NCBI RefSeq assembly: GCF_003461955.1
Contig: NZ_QTYB01000019.1
Span: 1-59,084 of the forward strand
DNA: 59,084 nucleotides
Direction of reading: 5' to 3'
DNA from: Ruminococcus sp. AM36-2AA
GTDB taxonomy: Bacteria; Bacillota; Clostridia; Lachnospirales; Lachnospiraceae
Below the pieces are notes generated by a model, which searched no databases, was not told the origin of the DNA, and saw only the letters and a program-made list of their open reading frames with translations. The translations under genes were made by a program, and so were the position numbers. The first letter of the stretch is position 1. The number at the start of each line of letters is the position of its first letter. Positions 1-7,432 of this stretch are shown in pieces.

Positions 1-1
1 A

Positions 2-754
2 ACGATATCTAACGGATATTTGAAATTGCCTAAGATTGGACAAGTCCACTTAAAACAGCACAGGATTATTCCAGAGGAATACAGCCTGAAATCTGTAACA
101 GTAAGTCAGACACCAAGCGGAAAATACTATGCAAGTATTCTTTTTGAGTATGAAAATCAAGTACAGGAAAAGGAGATGCAAAATTTTTTAGGTTTGGATT
201 TTTCCATGCACGAATTGTATCGTGACAGTAACGGTAAGGAGCCTGCCTATCCAAGGTATTACAGGAATGCGGAGAAAAAATTAGCGAGAGAACAACGCAG
301 GCTTTCCAAAATGCAGAAAGGTTCAAGTAATCGTAATAAGCAGAGGATTAAGGCGGCAAAACTCCATGAAAAGGTTTCCAATCAACGAAAAGACTTCCTG
401 CATAAGCAGTCAAGGCAGATAGCCAATGCTTATGATTGTGTATGTATAGAAGACTTGGATATGAAAGCAATGTCACGGTCGCTGAATTTTGGAAAATCTG
501 TTTTAGATAACGGCTGGGGAATGTTCACAACATTTTTGAAATACAAACTGGAGGAACAGGGTAAGAAGCTTGTGAAGGTGGATAGATTTTTTGCAAGCAG
601 TCAGACCTGTTGTGTTTGTGGTTACAAAAATGCAAAAACGAAAAATCTTGCCCTGAGAGAGTGGGATTGCCCGCAGTGCAGAACCCATCATGATAGAGAT
701 GTAAATGCGGCGATAAATATCAGAAATGAGGGAATGCGTTTGGTAATTGCATGA
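2..754 (+). CDS. tnpB: TnpB (IS605 OrfB) RNA-guided nuclease, 5' end outside window
   Basis: C-terminal two thirds of an IS200/IS605-family TnpB. The frame is open to the window edge, so the N-terminus is missing. Counting from the TTG at 20, the RuvC-type acidic residues are visible: LGLDFSM (D60), CIEDLDMKAM (E144) and HHDRDVNAA (D225/D227). A zinc ribbon sits between the last two (CCVCG near 197-201 and CPQC near 217-220). TnpB of this family is a DNA endonuclease guided by an RNA made from the right end of the element. No TnpA (Y1 transposase) is visible here; it may lie further left or be absent. Family assignment is firm; activity is unknown. Confidence 0.9.
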   Translation, partial: TISNGYLKLPKIGQVHLKQHRIIPEEYSLKSVTVSQTPSGKYYASILFEYENQVQEKEMQNFLGLDFSMHELYRDSNGKEPAYPRYYRNAEKKLAREQRRLSKMQKGSSNRNKQRIKAAKLHEKVSNQRKDFLHKQSRQIANAYDCVCIEDLDMKAMSRSLNFGKSVLDNGWGMFTTFLKYKLEEQGKKLVKVDRFFASSQTCCVCGYKNAKTKNLALREWDCPQCRTHHDRDVNAAINIRNEGMRLVIA

Positions 755-885
755 CATTAACATAACACAACCGTGGGACACACGGGGATAGCTCGCTTAT
801 GCTTAGCACAGAAGTGCTATCGAACGAGAACCAAACTTGCCGAGGTTGGGAAGCCCCCACCTCTATAGGTGGGGGGAGGATGTCA
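700..885 (+). ncRNA. Candidate omega RNA (TnpB guide scaffold)
   Basis: In IS605-type elements the guide (omega/reRNA) overlaps the 3' end of tnpB and runs to the right end, with the guide segment lying just outside the element. Here 755-885 is non-coding, contains complementary stretches (for example CCGTGGGACACACGG at 770-784) and ends in the 854-875 hairpin. By that rule the guide would be templated by the surface-protein sequence from about 886 onward. The boundaries are inferred, not seen. Confidence 0.35.
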
Positions 886-1917
886 CCAAAAACAAGCTAT
901 GCATATGATGGAAAAGCAAAAACACCAGTAGTTACAGTTATGGATGATGATTATCTGCTTCAGGAAAACGAAGATTATACGATTACATACTCGGATAATA
1001 TCAAGGTTGGAACAGCGACAGTAATGATAACCGGAATGGGCAGATATACTGGAACAGTCAGCGTTTCGTTTACAATTTTGCAGGTAAAGAAAAATAATGT
1101 GATTAAATCATCCAATATTACGAAGACCGTTTCTGCGAAAGAACAGAAAGTAAAGATTCAGGCAACTGTAAATGACAAAGCGAAGCTGACATATTCATCA
1201 AATAATAAATCTGTAAAAGTAAACAGCAGTGGAGAAATTACAATTGCGAAGAATTTTACAGGTACAGCGGTTATTACAATAACGGCAGCAGAGACAGCCA
1301 GATACAAAAAAACATCCTGTCAGATTACAGTTACAGTCAGACCAACAGGTACAAGCCTTTCAGGAGTGACTAACACGGGAAGTGGAAAAGCCAATGTTGC
1401 ATGGACGAGAAACAAATCAGTAACAGGATATAGAATACAGTATTCTACGGATAGCCAATTCAAAAAGAATGTCATAACGGTTAATATCAGTAAGAACCAG
1501 ACAACAAAAACAACATTGTCAAAGCTGAAAGAAGGAAGCACATATTATGTCCGCATTGCAACTTACAAAAATACAGGAAGTAAAATTTATTCTTCATGGA
1601 GCAAAGCAAAAAAAGTTACAATCCGTCCAACAGGAACAAGTCTTTCAGGTGTAACAAATGCAGGAAATGGAAAAGTTAAAGTTACATGGCTGAGAAATAA
1701 ATCAGCAACAGGGTACAGAATACAGTATTCTACTGACAGTAAGTTTAAAAAGAATGTTACAACAGTTAATATCAGTAAGAACCAGACAACAAAAGTGACA
1801 TTATCAAAACTGAAAAAAGGAAAGACATACTATGTTCGGATCGCAACTTATAAGAATGTCAGAAACAAAGTTTACTCTTCATGGAGCAAAGTGAAAAAAA
1901 TTACGATCAAAAAATAA
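880..1917 (+). pseudogene. 5'-truncated surface protein with Lachnospiraceae repeat and two Fn3 domains
   Basis: An open frame enters from the IS element and encodes the C-terminal part of a secreted surface protein. First comes a domain with SYAYDGKAKTP, DYTITYSDN and YTGTVSVSFTI, a repeat common in Clostridia surface proteins. A beta-rich stretch follows, then two fibronectin-III-like domains of 95 residues each that are close copies (period 285 bp, near 1342 and 1627), each with GYRIQYSTDS and TYYVRIATYKN. There is no signal peptide, and the in-frame ATG (799 or 880) lies in or next to IS sequence, so this is best read as a gene cut by the IS. No sorting signal is seen at the C-terminus. 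Confidence 0.7.
1342..1911 (+). repeat. Two tandem 285-bp Fn3-coding repeats
   Basis: Two imperfect direct copies (about 1342-1626 and 1627-1911) encode the two fibronectin-III-like domains. They are similar at DNA level over most of their length, which suggests a fairly recent internal duplication. Confidence 0.8.
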
Positions 1918-1946
1918 TAGGTAAACAGAGGTAGGAGGAAAAGGGT

Positions 1947-2582
1947 ATGAAAAAGAGAATATTGACACTGGCACTTACAGTTATTCTTGTGTTGAATTTT
2001 GCAGGTATTGCAAATGCCGCCGAAAATCAGTCGAAATTTAATTTCACTGGTACAGGGTTTCAGCTGATATTAAATATACTTTCAAACTACTATATAGAAA
2101 GTGGTACTTCTGTGGAATGGAAAGAGTCCTCGGAGAAAACTGAAAGTGAATATTGGAATGAGGGTGGAAGCATTCAAACTGCTACGAATGATTCACTGAT
2201 GGATATAAATCTTTTCCTTGATTCTGAAAAAAATGTTACAACGATTCGGACGGGATTTGTTCTTGATGAAAATGGGCTGGCAAATTCTGAGGGGATTCAA
2301 GAGAAGCTTGTAGAAACAGCGAAATTATTAATTTTGACAATTGAAACAAAGAAAAACAGCTCCCAGGATGATACTGCAAAAGTAGTTCAGAGTATGGTAG
2401 ATGAATATACTAATATGCAGACAGATCTGTATAATTCAGCAACAAATCCAACAGAAAATGGAAATGAAGGAGAACGGCTGATTGATGAAACAGATTATCA
2501 GATCATAGAAAAATATAAATGGAGTACAGAAGGGGAGACAAAGCTCTTTGTAGATATTGTCTTTGTTCCGAAAGCAGTATGA
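1947..2582 (+). CDS. Secreted protein of unknown function
   Basis: 211 residues starting with a clear Sec signal peptide (MKKR, a hydrophobic stretch, then ANAAEN as probable cleavage site near residue 24). The mature part is acidic and polar with no motif I recognise; it has a low-complexity middle (TETKKNSSQDDTAK region) and a final beta-like stretch (KLFVDIVFVPKAV). A good RBS (aggaggaaaagggt) precedes the ATG 29 bases after the surface-protein fragment, so it could once have been co-transcribed with it. A hairpin follows the gene at 2615-2680. Function unknown. Confidence 0.75.
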   Translation: MKKRILTLALTVILVLNFAGIANAAENQSKFNFTGTGFQLILNILSNYYIESGTSVEWKESSEKTESEYWNEGGSIQTATNDSLMDINLFLDSEKNVTTIRTGFVLDENGLANSEGIQEKLVETAKLLILTIETKKNSSQDDTAKVVQSMVDEYTNMQTDLYNSATNPTENGNEGERLIDETDYQIIEKYKWSTEGETKLFVDIVFVPKAV

Positions 2583-2614
2583 TGAATGGCAACGATTAAT
2601 GCATAACAACGATT

Positions 2615-2680
2615 AACGCATATCAGCTTAGACTTCATGTTGACCTCGTCCGAGGCAACCGGTCTGGGCTGATATGCGTT
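2615..2680 (+). terminator. Long hairpin after the secreted protein
   Basis: A perfect 13-bp inverted repeat (2615-2627 AACGCATATCAGC with 2668-2680) encloses a second small stem (CCTCG 2644-2648 / CGAGG 2651-2655). Just upstream, ACGATTAAYGCATA occurs twice in tandem (about 2592-2605 and 2610-2623). The T-tract is weak (TTTAATACCTTTT), so it may be a terminator or another structured element. Confidence 0.5.
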
Positions 2681-2838
2681 TAATACCTTTTATTTACTAT
2701 ATTTTATATGGTTTTGCTTCAGGCATTGTGATAACATGGAGAAAAGAGAATTGTTTTGCGAAATTATATTTTTGATAGAAGAAATATAGTTTTCTGAGAA
2801 AAAATCAGGTAATATACGAACTTAAGGGGAGGCAGCGT

Positions 2839-3171
2839 ATGAAATGTCCAGGTTGTAATAGTACCATTCCGGAAGGTGCCAGTTTTTGTCCGGAGTGTGG
2901 ACAGAAAATAGAGATGGATTTTCCACACAATACAGGCCGGACTTACTGGAGACAGCCACAGAAACCGGAAACGGAGAATACTTCTGACAAAAAAGCAAAG
3001 AAGGCTTCCGAAAAAAACGCAATGGTTACGGCAATAGCCATAGCAGCGCTGGTTATATTTATCGGATGTGCCATAGCTGTTACATTAAATAACCGACAGA
3101 ACAGTAATAAAGTTTCCACGTCTGAACCTGTCAGCATGGCAGAAAAAAACATTTCATATATACAGGGCTGA
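2839..3171 (+). CDS. Zinc-ribbon membrane protein
   Basis: 110 residues. The N-terminus is a double-CxxC zinc ribbon (MKCPGC and FCPECGQK, residues 1-25), followed by a charged linker rich in Lys/Glu and one transmembrane helix (about residues 58-79, TAIAIAALVIFIGCAIAVTL). The outside part is only about 30 residues and ends abruptly (SYIQG), shorter than usual for zinc-ribbon membrane proteins, so it may be truncated. RBS aaggggaggcag precedes the ATG. A membrane protein in another frame follows directly (3259). Function unknown. Confidence 0.7.
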   Translation: MKCPGCNSTIPEGASFCPECGQKIEMDFPHNTGRTYWRQPQKPETENTSDKKAKKASEKNAMVTAIAIAALVIFIGCAIAVTLNNRQNSNKVSTSEPVSMAEKNISYIQG

Positions 3172-3258
3172 GTCTGAGAGAGAGGAACGGAGAAAAAGAG
3201 AAATGGAAATAAATCTGATCAGCTTCAGATTATCCTTACCATTATTACAGCAGTACTT

Positions 3259-3738
3259 GTGTGCGGACTATCTGTACTGCGACTGAGAATAAGTACAGCA
3301 TTGAATATTTTTATGGGTTCGTTCGTTATTTTGTTTTTGCTCTTTTGTATGTTTTTGCAGGGAAGAGTACAGTCAGGAATAATGCTGATAATTACGCTGA
3401 TCTTAGCAATGGGACTGGCAGTCCTGGGATATCTGCTGGTGGAATATGCAGTATATAATGGAGTGTATATAAAAGGACAATACCTTGCTGCATTTCTGTA
3501 TATCTGGAAATATATGGCTGCCTGGGCTGTACTGTATCTGGAATATGAGATCCTGGGAATCAGGAACCGTTTGTCAATGGTTCTTATCGCCGGATTCTTT
3601 TCCAGATATCTTGTACGGATGATCGTTACTGGAAAACCGGAGATCATGATGTTTACCGGTGATATTATATTCTGGTTTGTATCTTTTGTTCTGTATGTGA
3701 TCGTCTGGTGGAATGAAGACGAAATAAGTACAAATTGA
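3259..3738 (+). CDS. Multi-pass membrane protein, unusual or lost start
   Basis: About 160 residues with four or five hydrophobic helices and no recognised motif. The GTG at 3259 is the first listed start, but it lies inside a hydrophobic helix: the same frame continues upstream to a stop at 3175 and encodes a plausible extra segment (KSDQLQIILTIITAVL) with no ATG/GTG/TTG start. An ATG at 3204 with a purine-rich upstream is in another frame that stops after 27 codons. Either the start is non-canonical or a frameshift has disrupted the gene. A bidirectional terminator follows. Confidence 0.5.
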   Translation: MCGLSVLRLRISTALNIFMGSFVILFLLFCMFLQGRVQSGIMLIITLILAMGLAVLGYLLVEYAVYNGVYIKGQYLAAFLYIWKYMAAWAVLYLEYEILGIRNRLSMVLIAGFFSRYLVRMIVTGKPEIMMFTGDIIFWFVSFVLYVIVWWNEDEISTN

Positions 3739-3740
3739 AA

Positions 3741-3776
3741 AATCCGATCCACAACGCAAGTGGATCGGATTTTTTG
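3741..3776. terminator. Bidirectional terminator
   Basis: 12-bp perfect stem (3741-3752 / 3760-3771), A-rich on the left and T6 on the right. It serves the + strand membrane protein and the - strand hemolysin III gene, which converge here. Confidence 0.85.
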
Positions 3777-3798
3777 TGCCGTATGGAAATATGTGCGA

Positions 3799-4464
3799 TC
3801 AGTGGATCCCCATCCCCGCAACAAAGAAATACATCACAACAAAGTGGCATACACTTCCCAGCATAACAAAGATATGGAATACTTCATGGGAACCAAAGTT
3901 TTTATGTTTCGCATTGAAGATCGGAAGCTTCAGTGCGTAGATCACACCGCCGATAGTGTAAATAATACCGCCTGCCAGAAGCCATCCGAAACCTGCCCGC
4001 GGCAGATTGTGGAAGATCGGTACAAAAGCCAGGACACACAGCCAGCCCATTCCAATATAGATTACGGAGGAAAGCCATTTCGGGCAGTTGATCCAGCAGC
4101 CTTTGAGGATCATGCCGATGATGGCAACAGTCCATACCAGTGCACAGAGGATGTAACCGGTGCGGCCGTGAAGGACGATCAGGCATACCGGTGTATAGCT
4201 GCCTGCGATCATCACGAAGATCATCATGTGATCCATTTTTTTCAGGCGGCGGTTCACCTTGGCGGTGGAATTTACAGAATGGTAAAGAGTGCTTGCCAGA
4301 TAAAGCAGGATCATGGTGAGGATAAAAACACTCACTGCAAAAACGTGAAGGATATCTGCGCTTCTGGCAGCTTTCACGATCAGCGGAGTAGCTCCGGCCA
4401 CTGCGAGGAGCATGGCGATTCCATGAGTAATGGCACTTCCAGGGTCTTTTAATTTAAGTTTCAT
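3799..4464 (-). CDS. Hemolysin III / PAQR-family membrane protein
   Basis: 221 residues with about seven transmembrane helices, of the HlyIII (YqfA/PAQR) family. Family signatures: DPGSAITHGIA at the N-terminus, SxxYH (ASTLYHSV), KMDH (RLKKMDHMMIF), and HEVFHIFVMLGSVCHF at the C-terminus; the His/Asp/Ser set matches the metal-binding residues of PAQR-type putative hydrolases. I chose the ATG at 4464 (MKLKLKD) because a strong RBS (AGGAGGTG) lies 7-14 bases upstream; an upstream in-frame ATG at 4536 would add 24 non-conserved residues. Role in bacteria is poorly defined (membrane or lipid homeostasis). Confidence 0.9.
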   Translation of the reverse strand: MKLKLKDPGSAITHGIAMLLAVAGATPLIVKAARSADILHVFAVSVFILTMILLYLASTLYHSVNSTAKVNRRLKKMDHMMIFVMIAGSYTPVCLIVLHGRTGYILCALVWTVAIIGMILKGCWINCPKWLSSVIYIGMGWLCVLAFVPIFHNLPRAGFGWLLAGGIIYTIGGVIYALKLPIFNAKHKNFGSHEVFHIFVMLGSVCHFVVMYFFVAGMGIH

Positions 4465-4818
4465 ATAAAAAACACCTCCTGTATGATATTCCGCAGGAAT
4501 CTGTTGTACGGATGCGGAATAGCAGTCAAATAACAATGTAGAAATTGATAAAATAACATGTAGTATTAAAAACTATATAATAAGTATACAAATACTATAC
4601 CACTATTATTCGAAAATGCAAGCCTTTTTTTCGCTGAAAATTTAATCGGGATTTTACAAAGTCTTGCACTGAAATAAACATTGGATAGCTATACTGGTAG
4701 CATTGCAGGCAAATTCCGGGCAGATCAGGGGAAAAGCAGATATCGCGGAACAAATGCCGGCGTTACAATAACAGAGCCTGCCGAAAAAGAAAAATATACG
4801 GTGGCACAGGAGGAGAAA

Positions 4819-6882
4819 ATGGCAGATACAATATACATGAACAGGGAATTATCCTGGCTGAAATTTAATGAGAGAGTACTTGAGGAAGCTGAGAATCCGG
4901 AAAATCCGCTGTGTGAACGTCTCACATTTGCTTCGATCTATCAGAGCAACCTGGATGAATTTTATATGGTACGTGTGGGATCTCTTGTGGATCAGATGCT
5001 TCTTGCAAAAGATATCCGTGAAAACAAAACCAATATGACACCAAAGGAACAGTTGGATGCAATCCTTGCAAGAACCAAAAAGCTGAACCGGAAAAGAGAT
5101 GTGGTCTATGAAGAGATCATGGAAAGCCTGGAAGAATATGGCGTACATATGCTGAATTTCCATAAGATCGAAAAAGAAGACCGCAATTATCTGGAACGTT
5201 ATTTTGAGGCAGAAGTGGCTCCGGTTATTTCTCCGTCTATCGTCGGAAAAAGGCAGCCGTTTCCATTTCTCCGAAATAAAGAAATCTATGCAGTAGTAGT
5301 TCTGGAAACAAAAAAAGGAAAGGAAAAACTGGGTATCATTCCGTGCAGCAGTGCAGGCATCCAGCGCCTCATCCCGGTTCCCGGAAAAACAGGCACTTAC
5401 ATGCTGTCTGAAGAACTAATCCTTCACTTTGTTTCAAAAATCTTCAAAGGCTATCACATCAAGGCAAAATCTCTGCTCCGTATTACCAGAAATGCAGATA
5501 TTGACGCAGACGCTCTTTACGATGAAGATCTGGATTACCGTGAATTTATGGTAGAGCTGATCAAGGCAAGGAAGAAACTGGCACCAATCCGTCTGGAACT
5601 GTCAAGAGAAATGGACGGAGATGTTGTTGAAACACTTTGCGAGTATCTGGAAGTGGACAAGAATTTTGTATTCCGTGGAGATATCCCGCTGGATCTTTCT
5701 TTTGTATTCCAGATCCAGGACGGCCTGAGAAAAAGAACAGAGCTTTTTTATGAAAAAAGGATTCCTCAGAAATCACCAATGTTTAACAGCCATGAACCGA
5801 TCCTTGACCAGATCGCGAAAAAAGACCGTTTTCTTTCCTATCCATATGAGAGTATCAAACCGTTTCTTACAATGCTTCATGAAGCAGCCAATGATGAGGA
5901 TGTCGTTTCCATCAAGATGACTCTTTACCGTGTAGCGAAACAGAGTAAGGTTGTGGAAGCTCTGATCGAAGCGGCAGAAAATGGAAAAGAAGTGTTCGTT
6001 CTGGTGGAGCTGAAGGCACGTTTTGATGAGGAAAACAATATTGGATGGTCCAGACTTCTGGAAGATGCGGGCTGTCATGTGATCTATGGTCTGGATGGTT
6101 ACAAAGTACATTCCAAACTTTGCCAGATCATGAAGAAAAAAGACGGAAATGTGGAATATTATACACAGATCGGAACTGGAAACTACAACGAAAAAACAGC
6201 CCGTCTGTATACAGACCTTTCTCTGATGACTGCTGATCCGAAGATCGGAACAGAAGCAGCAAGAGTATTTCAGGCACTGGCAATGGGAGAAACGGTTGAA
6301 GATATGGACCATCTTCTTGTGGCACCAAAATGTCTCCAGAACAAAGTACTTGCCATGATCGATGAAGAGATCGAACATGCCAAAGTTGGAGAACAGGCAT
6401 ATATCGGGCTGAAAATGAATTCTCTGACAGACAAGCGTATTATGAACAAACTGGTGGAAGCATCCTGCGCGGGAGTACACATTGATATGGTTGTCCGCGG
6501 TATCTGCTGTCTGATCCCGGGAGTAAAAGGTCAGACAGAAAACATCCACATTATCAGTATTGTAGGACGTTTTCTGGAGCATTCCCGTATTTACATTTTC
6601 GGAACACAGGAGAGGGCAAAGATCTATATTTCATCTGCGGACTTTATGACAAGAAATACTCTTCGCCGTGTGGAAGTTGCAGCTCCTATCGAAGACCCGG
6701 ATATCCGGATGCAGATCCAGGAAATGTTCGTGACAATGCTCAGTGATAACCGCAAAGCGAGGACCATGAACAATAAGGGAAATTATAAGATCGAACCATC
6801 CGATAATGCTCCATTGAACTCCCAGGAAGTATTTCTGGAGCAGGCATACGACAACGCTGCTCCTGTAGTTATGGAGAAATAA
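4819..6882 (+). CDS. ppk: Polyphosphate kinase 1
   Basis: 687 residues, the usual PPK1 length. It makes inorganic polyphosphate reversibly from ATP in the cytoplasm. Domains in order: N-terminal (YMNRELSWLKFNERVLEEA, residues 6-24), head, and two phospholipase-D-like catalytic domains. The phospho-acceptor histidine lies in YKVHSKLCQI and the second catalytic histidine in FLEHSRIYIFG; RLYTDLSLMT and IGTGNYNEKTARLYTDL are also conserved. I chose ATG 4819 because CAGGAGGAG lies just upstream and conserved sequence starts there; the open frame reaches back to a TTG at 4681 without homology. It stands alone, with no ppx neighbour. Confidence 0.96.
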   Translation: MADTIYMNRELSWLKFNERVLEEAENPENPLCERLTFASIYQSNLDEFYMVRVGSLVDQMLLAKDIRENKTNMTPKEQLDAILARTKKLNRKRDVVYEEIMESLEEYGVHMLNFHKIEKEDRNYLERYFEAEVAPVISPSIVGKRQPFPFLRNKEIYAVVVLETKKGKEKLGIIPCSSAGIQRLIPVPGKTGTYMLSEELILHFVSKIFKGYHIKAKSLLRITRNADIDADALYDEDLDYREFMVELIKARKKLAPIRLELSREMDGDVVETLCEYLEVDKNFVFRGDIPLDLSFVFQIQDGLRKRTELFYEKRIPQKSPMFNSHEPILDQIAKKDRFLSYPYESIKPFLTMLHEAANDEDVVSIKMTLYRVAKQSKVVEALIEAAENGKEVFVLVELKARFDEENNIGWSRLLEDAGCHVIYGLDGYKVHSKLCQIMKKKDGNVEYYTQIGTGNYNEKTARLYTDLSLMTADPKIGTEAARVFQALAMGETVEDMDHLLVAPKCLQNKVLAMIDEEIEHAKVGEQAYIGLKMNSLTDKRIMNKLVEASCAGVHIDMVVRGICCLIPGVKGQTENIHIISIVGRFLEHSRIYIFGTQERAKIYISSADFMTRNTLRRVEVAAPIEDPDIRMQIQEMFVTMLSDNRKARTMNNKGNYKIEPSDNAPLNSQEVFLEQAYDNAAPVVMEK

Positions 6883-6988
6883 GAAAACAGAATGTAAAAA
6901 GCGGGGTTTTTCTTTAATAATATGTCTGTACTGTGATAAGATAAAAACAGTGTTCCTGCAAATGAGTGCAGGCGGAAGAAATGAATTT

Positions 6989-7432
6989 ATGGCACACAGG
7001 AAAGTAGTGCTCTGTCTGTTAGGCGCGACTCTGGCAGCATCCCTGTTCAGTGGATGTTCCGGAAAAAAGTCGGACCCTGTTACAGTTACAGTATGGACAT
7101 ATTATAATGGCGATCAGCTGGATACTTTTAAAGACTTGACAGAGAAATTTAATGACACAGTTGGAAAGAAAGACGGCATCACCGTAGAAACCAAGAGTCT
7201 TGGAACCGCAGAAGATCTGGAACAAAATGTCCTTGCTGCAGCGGATGGTGAGGTAGGGGCGTCCGAAGTACCGAATATTTTTTCGGCTTACTCAGATACA
7301 GCCTATACCATGGATCAGAAGGACATGCTCGTAGACCTTTCCGGTTATCTTACAGATAAAGAAAAAAGTGAATATGTAGAAGAATATCTGAAAGAGGGAG
7401 ATTTCTCGGACGACGGAAGTAAAATGTTCTGA
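6989..7432 (+). pseudogene. Truncated extracellular solute-binding lipoprotein
   Basis: The N-terminal ~145 residues of a family-1 solute-binding protein: lipoprotein signal (LLGATLAASLFSGC, Cys near residue 23), then VTVTVWTYYNGDQLDTFKDL and DMLVDLSGYL as in ABC sugar-binding proteins. These are normally about 430 residues. Here the frame stops at 7432 and sequence of a different gene (a sensor domain) begins at once in another frame, so a deletion has joined the two. The partner is a GGDEF-EAL protein, suggesting the pair once formed a periplasmic-sensing signalling unit. Confidence 0.75.

Larger units (their letters stand above)
2..885 (+). mobile_element. Right part of an IS200/IS605-family element
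   Basis: The tnpB reading frame is followed by about 130 bases of non-coding sequence ending in a near-perfect hairpin (arms 854-862 and 867-875, loop CTAT), the usual subterminal hairpin of IS605-type right ends. Immediately after it, sequence of a surface-protein repeat begins, so the element appears to interrupt that gene. The exact right end cannot be fixed without the left end and an empty site; 885 is approximate. Confidence 0.7.

Noticed and set aside
1342..1911. Short tandem-repeat or CRISPR-like array
   Set aside because: The 285-bp units are Fn3-domain coding repeats; no short regularly spaced repeats with unique spacers were noticed anywhere in the window.
3760..4452. 230-codon + strand open frame
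   Set aside because: Antisense to the hemolysin III gene, which has a strong RBS and family motifs.
6883..6950. Intrinsic terminator after ppk
   Set aside because: AAAAAGCGGGGTTTTT is suggestive but the arms do not form a proper G/C stem.
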